Below, in pieces: positions 8,858-20,159 of a stretch of 64,000 nt of DNA; within the stretch, counting starts at the first letter, position 1, and each line of letters starts with the position of its first letter. The translations under genes and the position numbers were made by a program. This stretch comes from Pseudoduganella flava. GTDB taxonomy: Bacteria; Pseudomonadota; Gammaproteobacteria; Burkholderiales; Burkholderiaceae_D. The notes below the pieces were generated by a model, which saw only the letters and a program-made list of their open reading frames with translations, did not search any database and was not told the DNA's origin. Location of the stretch: NCBI RefSeq assembly GCF_007830495.1, contig NZ_VLKW01000002.1, positions 81,840 through 145,839 on the forward strand. The letters are read 5' to 3'.

Positions 8858-10126
8858 TTGACCGACCTGACTCTTACCTTGCCCGCCGCGCGGGCGCTGC
8901 ATCTCGCCGCCCAGGGCCTGGCGGCGCCGCGCCGCGCCCGCGCTACCAAGGCCGATGTGCTGGCCGCGATCCGCCGCATGCTGGTGCTGCAGATCGACAC
9001 GATCCACGTCGTCGCGCGCAGCCCGTACCTGGTGCTGTGGAGCCGGCTGGGCGACTACCCGCAGCAGTGGCTCGACGAGCTGCTGGCCGAGGGCGCGCTG
9101 TTCGAATACTGGGCCCACGAGGCGTGCTTCGTGCCGGCCGCGGATTACCCGCTGCTGCGCCACCGCATGCTTGACCCGGAGGCGATGGGCTGGAGGCGTT
9201 CGACGGCGTGGCTGCGCGAGCGGCGTGCCGAGGCCGACGCGCTGCTGGCGCACGTGCGCACGCACGGGCCGGTCCGCTCGGCCGATTTCGAACGCACCGA
9301 CGGCAAGGCGGGCGGCTGGTGGGAATGGAAGCCGGAAAAGCGCACGCTCGAAGCGCTGTTCATGGTGGGCGAACTGATGATCGCGCGGCGCCAGCAGTTC
9401 CAGCGCGTCTATGACGTGGCCGAGCGCGTGCTGTCCCGAATCATCCCCCATCTGCTGCCCGGCTGGAGCGATGCGCAGCTGCCGTCGCATGGCGACGTGC
9501 GCCGCACCTTGGCGCTGAACGCCGTGCGCGCATTGGGCGTTGCGAAAGCCGGCTGGATTCCCGATTACTACCGCACCAAGCCGCCGCACGTCGACCAGGC
9601 CGCGCTGGCCGATGCGGGGCTGCTGCTGCGCGCTCGCGTCGAAGGCTGGAAGGAGCCCGTCTACATCCACCCGGACCATGCCGACCTGGCCGCGCAGGCC
9701 GCCGCCGGCACGCTGGCGCCCACGTTGACGACGATCCTGTCGCCGTTCGACCCGGTCGTGTGGGACCGCCGCCGCGCGCTGGAGCTGTTCGGCTTCGACT
9801 ACCGGCTCGAATGCTACACGCCGGCGGACAAGCGCCGCCACGGCTATTTCACGCTGCCGCTGCTGCGGCGTGGCGCGCTGGTCGGGCGCGTCGATGCGAA
9901 GGCGCACCGCCGCGACGGCGTGTTCGAACTGAAGGCGCTGTGGCTGGAGCCGGGCGTGCGCATCAGCGAACGCTTCACGCGCGACCTGGCCCAGGCGCTG
10001 CGTCGCTGCGCCCAATGGCACGGCTGCGCAAGCATCGCCGTGGTGCGCACCGAGCCCGCGGCCTTTGCGGCGCCGCTGCAGGCACTGCTGGGCAGCGACG
10101 ATGATGATGAGGTGAGGGCGGCATGA
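8858..10126 (+). CDS. YcaQ-like DNA glycosylase (winged-helix, DUF1006)
   Basis: A 422-residue protein of the HTH_42/YcaQ family, whose characterised members (AlkZ, AlkX/YcaQ) unhook interstrand crosslinks or excise alkylated bases. The catalytic Q-x-D signature is seen as VLQIDTIHVV (Q45, D47), the YcaQ version rather than the QxQ of Streptomyces AlkZ. The TTG start at 8858 is supported by AAGGA 8 bp upstream; no ATG occurs in the first part of the conserved domain. It is divergent from sbcDC and overlaps the next gene by 4 bp, placing it first in a three-gene operon beside a repair nuclease. Confidence 0.85.
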   Translation: MTDLTLTLPAARALHLAAQGLAAPRRARATKADVLAAIRRMLVLQIDTIHVVARSPYLVLWSRLGDYPQQWLDELLAEGALFEYWAHEACFVPAADYPLLRHRMLDPEAMGWRRSTAWLRERRAEADALLAHVRTHGPVRSADFERTDGKAGGWWEWKPEKRTLEALFMVGELMIARRQQFQRVYDVAERVLSRIIPHLLPGWSDAQLPSHGDVRRTLALNAVRALGVAKAGWIPDYYRTKPPHVDQAALADAGLLLRARVEGWKEPVYIHPDHADLAAQAAAGTLAPTLTTILSPFDPVVWDRRRALELFGFDYRLECYTPADKRRHGYFTLPLLRRGALVGRVDAKAHRRDGVFELKALWLEPGVRISERFTRDLAQALRRCAQWHGCASIAVVRTEPAAFAAPLQALLGSDDDDEVRAA

Positions 10127-11115
10127 ACGCGGCGCACACGATCCTGCCGCCGGCACCGGCCTGTATCGTCGGGCCGGACGGCATGCCTGCGCTGGGCCGC
10201 CACGCCGGCACCCTGCGCGGCTGCGATTGGCATCGGCTGGCACCGCCTTACGCACGGGGCGCGCTGTGGCGCAGGCTGCACCACAAGCGCTGGCATTACG
10301 CGGCGCTGGCGTCCGACCAGATGTTCTGCGCCGTGGCGATCGTCGACGTCGGCTGGATGACGACGTGCTTCGCATACGCGTTCGACCGCGCCGACGGCGA
10401 CATGATGGCGAACTTCTCGCAGGACGGCTTGCCGGGCCGCTTCTCGGCCACGCTGGCCGAGGACGGCGCCGGCACCAGCACGTTCGGGCGCGCCGGCGTG
10501 TACATCGACCTGGGCCCGCAGGGCCTGTCGCTGCGCAGCCCATGGCTGGAGGTCGACGCCTCCTTTGCCGCGCCCACGGCGCCGGCACTGGTGGCCAGCG
10601 GCGTGGTGGCGGGCGGCGGCGTGCACGCGACGCAAAAGACGGGCGGCCTGGCCCTGACGGGCGAAGTGCGCACGTGGCGCAACGAGTACAGCCTGGACGG
10701 CGGCACCGCCAGCATCGACTATTCGAACGGCCTGCTGCCGCGCGAGACGGCATGGCGCTGGGCTTCCGGCCACGACCTCGACGTGGGCTTCAACGTGCAG
10801 GCCGGCTACTTCGGCGCCAACGAGAACGCGCTGTGGCTGGACGGCGCCGTGCATCCGCTGGCGCCGGCCCGCTTCGTGTACGATGCCAAGGACCCGCTGG
10901 AGCCGTGGCGCATCTTCACCGAGGACGATTGCCTGGACCTGGTGTTCACGCCCGTCGCCGCGCGCCGCGAGCAGCGCAACCTGCGCATCGCCGCCAGCCG
11001 CTACGTGCAGCCGCTCGGCACCTTCACCGGCTGGGTGCGCAGCGCACCGGACGCGCCGCGCCGCATCGTGACGCAGCTGGCCGGCGTCACCGAACAGCAT
11101 TTCGCCCGCTGGTAG
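10123..11115 (+). CDS. DUF2804 domain-containing protein
   Basis: A 330-residue protein fitting DUF2804, a beta-rich family of unknown function resembling lipocalin/AttH-type folds. Typical elements are the N-terminal GRHAGTLRGCDWHRL, the HHKRWHYAAL segment, and the C-terminal half with GHDLDVGFNVQ and a YDAKDPLEPWRI stretch. There is no signal peptide or membrane segment. ATG at 10123 overlaps the upstream stop (ATGA). The downstream gene starts 19 bp after this stop. Confidence 0.8.
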   Translation: MNAAHTILPPAPACIVGPDGMPALGRHAGTLRGCDWHRLAPPYARGALWRRLHHKRWHYAALASDQMFCAVAIVDVGWMTTCFAYAFDRADGDMMANFSQDGLPGRFSATLAEDGAGTSTFGRAGVYIDLGPQGLSLRSPWLEVDASFAAPTAPALVASGVVAGGGVHATQKTGGLALTGEVRTWRNEYSLDGGTASIDYSNGLLPRETAWRWASGHDLDVGFNVQAGYFGANENALWLDGAVHPLAPARFVYDAKDPLEPWRIFTEDDCLDLVFTPVAARREQRNLRIAASRYVQPLGTFTGWVRSAPDAPRRIVTQLAGVTEQHFARW

Positions 11116-11134
11116 GCGGGTACATGAGGACACG

Positions 11135-13510
11135 ATGAGCATCCGCCACCTCGACCGCCTGTTCGAACCGCGCACCGTCGCCGTCATCGGCGCCTCGCAG
11201 CGCCCAGGGCGGATCGGCACCACAGTGCTGGACAATATGGCCGCCAGCGGCTTTGCCGGCCCGTTGTGGCCCGTCAATCCGAAGTACGACACGCTGCTCG
11301 GCATCCCGTGCTATGCGCGCATTGCCGCGCTGCCGGCCGCGCCGGACCTGGCCGTGATCTGCACGCCGCCCGACACGATCCCCGGGATCGTTGCCGACCT
11401 GGGCGCACGTGGCACCCGTGCGGCGATCGTGCTGACGGCCGTGCCGCCGGCCGTGCGCGCGGCGATGCTGAAGGCGGCGCGGCCGCACGTGCTGCGCTTG
11501 CTGGGTCCCGGCGGCATCGGCCTGATCGGCCCGGCCGCCGGCGTCAACGCCAGCGTCGCCCACGTCGGCGCGCGGCCGGGCCGGATCGCGTTCGTGTCGC
11601 AGTCCGGCATGCTGATGACGGCCGTGCTGGACTGGGCGCAGCACCATCACATCGGCTTCTCGCGCGTCGTGTCGGTGGGCGAGGGCGGCGACGTCGACGT
11701 GGCCGACCTGCTCGATTACCTGGCCGGCGATGCGGACACCCAGGCCATCGTGCTGCACATCGAAAGCATCGCCGATGCCCGCAAATTCCTGTCGGCGGCC
11801 CGCATCGCGGCGCGCGGCAAGCCGGTGGTCGTGCTGAAGTCGGGCCGCGGTACGGACCGCGCCGACCGCGTCGTCGATGCGGCGATCCGCCGCGCCGGCA
11901 TGCTGCGGGTGTACTCGTCGGCCGACCTGTTCGACGCCGTGCAGACGGTGGCGAGAGCCCGCCCGCTGCCGGGCGAACGCCTGGCCGTCGTCAGCAACGC
12001 CACCAGCCTTGGCCTGCTGGCGACGGACGCGCTGGCATTCATCGGCGGCGAGCTGGCGCCGCTGTCGCCGCCGACCTTGCGCGCATTGAATGACCTGGCG
12101 CCGGACGGCGTGGCACCCGGCAATCCGCTGGACATCGGCGTGCGCGCCGATTGCGCCCGCCACGTGGCGGCCGTGCGCGCGCTGCTGGACGAACCGCAGG
12201 CCGACGCCCTGCTGCTGGTGCACGTGCCGACGCCGGCCGCCGGCAGCACAGAGGTGGCGCGCGCTCTGGTGCCGCTGGTGCGCGATGCGCGCCGCACCGT
12301 GCTGTCGTGCTGGCTCGGCGGCGATGCGGTGCAGGAGGCGCGCGCCGTGTTTGCCGATGCGGGCCTGCCCAGCTACGACACGCCGGAAAAGGCCGTGCGC
12401 GCGTTCCGCCAGGTGGTGCAATACCAGCGCAACCAGGCCTTGCTGACGGAAGTGCCGGCGCAGGTGCCGAGTACCGATGCGGCGACGCGGGCCTCCGCCC
12501 GGGCGCTCGTCACGGCGGCGCGCCGGGCCGGCCGCCACGTACTGGATGCGGACGAATGCCGCATCGTGCTGGCCGCGTACGGCCTGGAGCTCGCAGCCGC
12601 GCCAGCCGCGCTGGACGACGACGTGCCGCCGCTGCGCATCGCGATGCACGTCGACGCCGTGTTCGGCCCCGCGCTGGAATTCGGCCTGGGCGGCAGCGCG
12701 GGGCGCGCCGCCGGTGGCCACGCGGCCGGGCTGCCGCCGCTGAACATGGTGCTGGCGCGTGACATCGTCGGCCGCAGCCGCGCCGCCCGCTTGCCCGGTG
12801 GCGATGCCGCCGTCTGCCAGGCGCTGGTGCGCGCAGCGGACCTGGTGACGGACCTGTGCGAAGTCGCCGAACTGGAACTGGACCCGCTGAGCTGGCGCCC
12901 CGGCGGCGCGCTCGTTGCGCAGCGTGCCCGCATCGTCCTTGGCCCGCCGCGGCCGGAAGCGGCGATGGCGATCCGCCCGTATCCGCAGGCGCTGGAGGAA
13001 ACAGTGGCGTGGCAAGGCACCACGCTGCTGCTGCGGCCCATCCGGCCGGAAGATGCGCCGGCCCATGCGCGTTTCTTCGCGCAACTCGATCCGGACGACG
13101 TGCGGCTGCGCTTCTTCACGGTGCTGCGCGAACTGCCGCAGGTCCAGCTGGCGCGCCTGACGCAGATCGACTACGACCGCGCGATGGCGTTCATCGCCAC
13201 CCGGCCCGGCCCCGGCGGCATGCCGGAAACGCTGGGCGTCGTGCGCGCCGTGGCCGACCCGGACAATCGCCGCGCCGAATTCGCGATCGCCGTGCGTTCG
13301 GACCTGAAAGGCAAGGGGCTCGGCATGGTCCTGTTCCGCAAGTTGATCGAGTACTTCCGCGGCCGCGGCACGGGCGCGCTGACGGGCGAAGCGCTGGCCG
13401 AGAACACCGGCGTGCAGCACCTCGTGCGGCGTTGCGGCGGCGCCGTGCTGCCCGGCAGCGAGCCGGGGATGGTGCGGCTCGAACTTGCATTGCATGGGAA
13501 AACATCCTAA
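11135..13510 (+). CDS. Pat/Pka-like acyl-CoA ligase-type GNAT acetyltransferase with degenerate ligase part
   Basis: A 791-residue protein built like Pat/PatZ protein lysine acetyltransferases: a CoA-binding Rossmann domain (about 5-130, VAVIGASQRPGRIG), a ligase-CoA domain (about 145-440), an ATP-grasp remnant (about 458-600) and a C-terminal GNAT domain (about 629-785, acetyl-CoA loop LKGKGLGMVLF). Two in-frame losses are apparent. After KPVVVLKSGR (229-238) the usual SHTG(A/S)LAG loop with the phospho-histidine is absent. The ATP-grasp runs directly from the AAYGLEL helix into VFGPALEFGLGG, without the ALK...HKSD nucleotide-binding part. It is shorter than E. coli PatZ (886 aa). GNAT activity may remain; CoA-ligase activity is unlikely. 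Confidence 0.85.
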   Translation: MSIRHLDRLFEPRTVAVIGASQRPGRIGTTVLDNMAASGFAGPLWPVNPKYDTLLGIPCYARIAALPAAPDLAVICTPPDTIPGIVADLGARGTRAAIVLTAVPPAVRAAMLKAARPHVLRLLGPGGIGLIGPAAGVNASVAHVGARPGRIAFVSQSGMLMTAVLDWAQHHHIGFSRVVSVGEGGDVDVADLLDYLAGDADTQAIVLHIESIADARKFLSAARIAARGKPVVVLKSGRGTDRADRVVDAAIRRAGMLRVYSSADLFDAVQTVARARPLPGERLAVVSNATSLGLLATDALAFIGGELAPLSPPTLRALNDLAPDGVAPGNPLDIGVRADCARHVAAVRALLDEPQADALLLVHVPTPAAGSTEVARALVPLVRDARRTVLSCWLGGDAVQEARAVFADAGLPSYDTPEKAVRAFRQVVQYQRNQALLTEVPAQVPSTDAATRASARALVTAARRAGRHVLDADECRIVLAAYGLELAAAPAALDDDVPPLRIAMHVDAVFGPALEFGLGGSAGRAAGGHAAGLPPLNMVLARDIVGRSRAARLPGGDAAVCQALVRAADLVTDLCEVAELELDPLSWRPGGALVAQRARIVLGPPRPEAAMAIRPYPQALEETVAWQGTTLLLRPIRPEDAPAHARFFAQLDPDDVRLRFFTVLRELPQVQLARLTQIDYDRAMAFIATRPGPGGMPETLGVVRAVADPDNRRAEFAIAVRSDLKGKGLGMVLFRKLIEYFRGRGTGALTGEALAENTGVQHLVRRCGGAVLPGSEPGMVRLELALHGKTS

Positions 13511-13608
13511 GGTGAGTCAGAAAGCTCGCAAGCAAGCTTGCGCTGCCTCAAAGTGGTCCTGTCGGTCTTATTTACACTTTGAACTTCCGTTTCGCACAGG
13601 GAGAGAGA

Positions 13609-14268
13609 ATGTTAACGGCCACTTATACGCTGGTTGCGCTGTCCGTCGAGCAGGCCAATATCCGCCTCAGCCTGCTTTCATTCCAGAAATATGTGCAATC
13701 GACGTTGACCCGCCAGCAGAGCCTGACGCTGTCCCAGCTTGAATACGCATGCGTCACGCTGGAACGCCTGTACGAGGCGTGCAGCTGGCGCAAGGTGGAG
13801 CTGTACCTGATCCCCGCGTTACGCCAGGCCACGCAGCGCGCCGACCAGTTGCTGGACGAACTGTCGCGCCTGAACCAGCTGGCGCTGGGCGTCGTGCGCC
13901 GGCTGAAGGAACGCCTCGAGCACGTCGGCCCGAAAAGCGAGGAGCAGGTGACGGCCGTCTGCGAGTCGATCGACAGCTTCTGCTCGGCGATGCTGCAAAG
14001 GCTGGAGAAAGAGGAGCAGGAATTGTTCGCGATCGCCCGCAGCGCCATTTGCGGCGAGGCCTGGTTCGCCATCGCCAACAAGCTGCTGGCGCACGACGCG
14101 CAGTTGCAGGAAGCGCGCCGGCATGGCGGCGACAACGACGAAGCCGACGTGATCACCCTGGTGCCGCGCTTGGCCCCGCCGGCCGAACCGGTGGCCGCGA
14201 TCGAGCCCCGCATGCCCGCGGTGCGCGCACGCGGGCGGGTGCTGCCGCGTGCCGCCTCGGCCGACTGA
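13609..14268 (+). CDS. Hypothetical all-helical protein, weakly hemerythrin-like
   Basis: A 219-residue protein, almost entirely alpha-helical over residues 1-165, with a Pro/Ala/Arg-rich disordered tail. The end of the helical part, LEKEEQELFAIAR, resembles the E-E-x-x-LF helix of hemerythrin HHE domains, but the His ligands expected of an iron-binding member are missing, so metal binding is doubtful. ATG at 13609 is preceded by GGGAGAGAG. Upstream at 13527-13542 a small hairpin (CGCAAGC...GCTTGCG) separates it from the Pat-like gene. Confidence 0.5.
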   Translation: MLTATYTLVALSVEQANIRLSLLSFQKYVQSTLTRQQSLTLSQLEYACVTLERLYEACSWRKVELYLIPALRQATQRADQLLDELSRLNQLALGVVRRLKERLEHVGPKSEEQVTAVCESIDSFCSAMLQRLEKEEQELFAIARSAICGEAWFAIANKLLAHDAQLQEARRHGGDNDEADVITLVPRLAPPAEPVAAIEPRMPAVRARGRVLPRAASAD

Positions 14269-14357
14269 CCCGACCGCCCGGCGCCGCGCCCGGGTTGCGA
14301 CGCCGCGAAAAGCGGCGCTGCGCTATGATGGCGGTTTTGATCCATCCATAGCACATC

Positions 14358-16979
14358 ATGTTTGAATTCCTCTTCAAACGGCCCGGCGACAAGGGCCCCG
14401 ACGCGCCCGGCGCGCAGGGGCACAACACGGCCGAGCCAGGGAACGGCAATCACGGCAGCCCGCATGGTGCTGGCGACGGCGGCAAGGACCACGCCAACGC
14501 CGTGCGGCGTGCCGAGCAGGCCGAGCGCGCGAAGTCGCTGGCCGGCGACGAAGCGGCCGCCGTCGAGCTGATCCTGCAGAGCGAATTCGCCGACGTGCGG
14601 TTGGCCGCCGCCGAGCACGTCGTATCGCAGCCGATGCTGGAACGCGTGCAGCAAGCCGTGCGCAATACGGACCGCCGCGTCGCCAAGCTGATGCAGCAGC
14701 GCCTCGATGCGATCCGCCATCGCCAGATGGAACAGCGCCAGGCCGAAGCCAGCATTGCCAGCGCACAGCGGCTGTTGCAGGATGAGAAGCTGACACCGAA
14801 CCTCGTGGCCGATCTGGACCGCCTGTGGAAAGTGATCGATGCGCCGCCCGAGCTGGCCGCGCAGTTCGACCAGCTGCGCGCCGCGCTCGGTGGCCGGCTG
14901 GAAGCGCAGGTCAGCCTGCAGCGCGCCACGATCGACGCGCTGGCCGCGCTGCGCAAGCTGGCCGCCGCGCCCGTGCCGGACGATCCGGCGGCCGCCCAGG
15001 CCGAGCTGGACCGGTTGGCCGCCGATCATGCGGCCCGGCTGGCCGCACCGGAACAGGCATCGCTGCCGCGCCACCTGCGCACGGACATCGAGCAGGCGCT
15101 CGAGGCCGCCCGCGCCGCATTGACACGGCCGGCCGCGCCGGAAAAGGCTGAGAAGCTGGAAAAGCCGGCACCCGCCGCGCCCGCAACCACCGCTCCGGCG
15201 GCGGTCCCGGAGCGGGAGCAGGCCGAAGCCTCGGCGCCGGCGCCGAACGATACCGACCATGCGGCACCGGCCGCGGAGCCGGCAGCCGAGGCTCCGGCCG
15301 CGGCCGCACCAGCGCCGCAGGAACCGCCGCGCCCGCCAAAGGAAAAGAAACTTACGCCGGCCGACCGGGAAGCCAATGAGCGATTCATGGCCCTCGTCGA
15401 TGCGATGGAGGCGGCACTGAACCAGGGCCAGCTGCACGTCGCCGCCGAGCACGACAAGACGCTGAAAGACAGCAAGACGGGGCGCCTGACGACGCAGCAG
15501 GCCGACCGCCTGGCCCACGTCCGCGCCGAGTTCAAGCGGCTGTCCGCCTGGGCCCGCTGGGGCGGCAACGTGTCCCGCGAGGAGCTCGTGCACGCCGTGG
15601 AAGAGCTGCCGGCGCAGAACCTGTCGATGAGCGAGCTGGCCAAGAAGGTCAGCGCGATGCGTGAGCGCTGGAAGGCGCTCGACACGGTGTCCGGCGCGGC
15701 GCCGAAGAGCCTGTGGGAGAAGTTCGACGCCGCCTGCACCGCGGCGTATGCGCCGGCCGCCGCGCACTTCCGCCACCTGGCCGACGAGCGCCATGCGAAT
15801 GCCGCGAAGGCGCAGGCGCTGGTGGACGAGGTGCACGCGCTGGCCGCCGACTCTCCGGCCGCACGCGAGGATTGGCGCGCGCTGGCATCGAGCACGCAGC
15901 GGCTGCGCCAGGCCTGGAGCCGGCTGGGCACGATCGACCGCAAGGACAAGAAGCGCCTCGACACGGCGTTCGGCAAGGCGATGGAAGCGTTGATGGCGCC
16001 GCTGGAAGAGCAGCGCAAGATCGAGGTGGCCCGGCGCGAGCAGCTGATCGAGGAAGTCTACAAGCTGAACCCGACGGAGCGCCACACCGTCGACACGTTG
16101 CGCGGCTTGCAGGAAGCGTGGCAGGGCCACGCGAAGGCGCTGCCGCTGGAGCGCCGCCAGGAACAGGCGCTGTGGCAGAAGTTCCGCGCCGCCTGCGACA
16201 CGATCTTTGCCAAGCGTAAGCAATCGGCCCATGCGGCCGACCACGAACGCAAGGCCCACTTGCATGCGCGCGAGGAGATCTGCGCGCAGCTGGAAGCCTT
16301 CACGCCGGAGGGCGACGACAAGGCCCAGCAGGCCGCCATCGGCAAGGCGCTGCGCGAAGCCGCCACTGCGTGGCATGCGTCGGGGGCCGTGCCGCGCGCG
16401 GCCGAGCAGCGCATCGAGCAGCGCTACCGTGCCGCCGTCGCGAAGCTGCAGGGCCAGTCCGATGCCTTGAGGAAGCGCGCCGGCGCCGCCCAGGCCAATG
16501 CGTTGCGCGACAAGTTGCGGCTGACGCAGGCGCTGGAAAACGCGCTGGCCGCGCCGGGCGACGTCGATGCGGACGACTGGAACGGCCGCTGGCAGGCGTT
16601 GCCGGCGCTGCCGTCCGACTACGAGCGCACGTTGCACGCCCGCTTCAACGCGGCGCTGCAGGCGGCCGGCGGCGAACCGTCGGCACGGGCCGCGTATGCC
16701 GGCACGCTCGAGTCCAACCGGGCGCGGCTGCTGTCGGAAGTGCTGCGGCTGGAAATCATTGCCGGCATCGACAGCGGCGCCGAGTTCGCCCGCGACCGGC
16801 TGAAGATGCAGGTCGAGGTGTTGCAGAACTCGCTGAAGTCGGGCCAGAAGGCCGGCTCCGCCGCGGCGCAGGCCGCCCAGTTCGTCGAACTGTGCGCCAT
16901 GCCGGCGCTGGCCGACGACCGCACCGCCAGCCGCATCGAGCAGCTGTTCCGCAAGATCGGCGCGGAGCAGGCCCGATGA
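14358..16979 (+). CDS. DUF349 domain-containing protein
   Basis: An 873-residue, strongly helical protein with several DUF349 repeats of about 70 residues in the second half, recognised by Trp-containing helices such as LWEKFDAACTAAY and LWQKFRAACDTIFAKRK. The middle (about 255-330) is an Ala/Pro/Glu-rich linker. The N-terminus MFEFLFKRP is typical of the betaproteobacterial form. DUF349 function is unknown. The stop codon overlaps the moaE start by 4 bp. Confidence 0.85.
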   Translation: MFEFLFKRPGDKGPDAPGAQGHNTAEPGNGNHGSPHGAGDGGKDHANAVRRAEQAERAKSLAGDEAAAVELILQSEFADVRLAAAEHVVSQPMLERVQQAVRNTDRRVAKLMQQRLDAIRHRQMEQRQAEASIASAQRLLQDEKLTPNLVADLDRLWKVIDAPPELAAQFDQLRAALGGRLEAQVSLQRATIDALAALRKLAAAPVPDDPAAAQAELDRLAADHAARLAAPEQASLPRHLRTDIEQALEAARAALTRPAAPEKAEKLEKPAPAAPATTAPAAVPEREQAEASAPAPNDTDHAAPAAEPAAEAPAAAAPAPQEPPRPPKEKKLTPADREANERFMALVDAMEAALNQGQLHVAAEHDKTLKDSKTGRLTTQQADRLAHVRAEFKRLSAWARWGGNVSREELVHAVEELPAQNLSMSELAKKVSAMRERWKALDTVSGAAPKSLWEKFDAACTAAYAPAAAHFRHLADERHANAAKAQALVDEVHALAADSPAAREDWRALASSTQRLRQAWSRLGTIDRKDKKRLDTAFGKAMEALMAPLEEQRKIEVARREQLIEEVYKLNPTERHTVDTLRGLQEAWQGHAKALPLERRQEQALWQKFRAACDTIFAKRKQSAHAADHERKAHLHAREEICAQLEAFTPEGDDKAQQAAIGKALREAATAWHASGAVPRAAEQRIEQRYRAAVAKLQGQSDALRKRAGAAQANALRDKLRLTQALENALAAPGDVDADDWNGRWQALPALPSDYERTLHARFNAALQAAGGEPSARAAYAGTLESNRARLLSEVLRLEIIAGIDSGAEFARDRLKMQVEVLQNSLKSGQKAGSAAAQAAQFVELCAMPALADDRTASRIEQLFRKIGAEQAR

Positions 16980-17428
16980 GCCGTGTCAGGATCCAGCAGG
17001 AGGATTTCGATCTTGCAGCCGAGGTAGCCCAGCTGCGCGCCGGCAATGCCAAGGTCGGCGGCGTCGTCACGTTCGTCGGCACCGTGCGCGACCTGAACGA
17101 GGGTGCCCACGTGGCGGCGATGGAGCTCGAGCATTATCCCGGCATGACGGAACAGTCGATCGAGCGCATCATCGACCAGGCCCAGGCGCGCTGGCCGATC
17201 TTCGATGCGCTGGTGATCCACCGCGTCGGCCCGCTGTTGCCGCGCGACCAGATCGTGCTCGTCGCCGTCACCTCTGCGCACCGCGGCGAAGCTTTCGCTG
17301 CATGCGAATTCATCATCGACTACCTGAAGACGGAAGCGCCGTTCTGGAAGAAGGAACAGACGCCGGATGGCGCACGTTGGGTCGATGCGCGCGTGTCCGA
17401 TGACGAGGCGCTGAAGAAGTGGGGGTAG
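16976..17428 (+). CDS. moaE: Molybdopterin synthase catalytic subunit MoaE
   Basis: A 150-residue MoaE. With thiocarboxylated MoaD it inserts two sulfurs into cyclic pyranopterin monophosphate to make molybdopterin. Seen are FVGTVRD, LEHYPGM, HRVGPL and the active-site lysine segment LKTEAPFWKKE. ATG overlaps the DUF349 stop. No other moa gene is nearby, so its partner MoaD must be encoded elsewhere. The TAG stop shares its last base with an inverted repeat. Confidence 0.95.
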   Translation: MSRVRIQQEDFDLAAEVAQLRAGNAKVGGVVTFVGTVRDLNEGAHVAAMELEHYPGMTEQSIERIIDQAQARWPIFDALVIHRVGPLLPRDQIVLVAVTSAHRGEAFAACEFIIDYLKTEAPFWKKEQTPDGARWVDARVSDDEALKKWG

Positions 17429-17454
17429 GGTCAGACCCGTGCCGGGTCTGACCC
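17428..17454. repeat. GGGTCAGACCC inverted repeat
   Basis: A perfect 11-bp inverted repeat, GGGTCAGACCC (17428-17438) and GGGTCTGACCC (17444-17454), with a 5-bp loop. It begins in the moaE stop codon and has no T tract, so a simple intrinsic terminator is unlikely. The same GGGTCAGACCC core occurs twice inside the recO frame (59070-59083, 59255-59268). Confidence 0.8.
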
Positions 17455-17488
17455 TGGCAGCTTGAATTGATCGAGGTCAAAACACCCG

Positions 17489-17517
17489 CTTGAAATCGTG
17501 TAGGCGCATCCTTACTT
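17489..17517 (+). promoter_or_regulatory. Candidate sigma-32 heat-shock promoter of clpB
   Basis: CTTGAAA (17489-17495) matches the sigma-32 -35 consensus. The -10 candidate 14 bp downstream, CCTTACTT, is a poor match to CCCCATNT. Position 33-60 bp before the clpB start and the gene's identity support it; the weak -10 argues against. Confidence 0.4.
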
Positions 17518-17549
17518 TATCGTCAGACAATCACTGGAGCATTACCAAA

Positions 17550-20148
<2,599 letters not shown>

Positions 20149-20159
<11 letters not shown>

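Noticed and set aside
13609..14268. Functional hemerythrin
   Set aside because: The helices fit loosely, but the iron-binding His/Glu set is not present.
13623..16637. Minus-strand open frame of about 1000 codons opposite the DUF349 gene
   Set aside because: Low-complexity Arg/Gly/Leu product, no ribosome binding site, opposite a clear coding gene.
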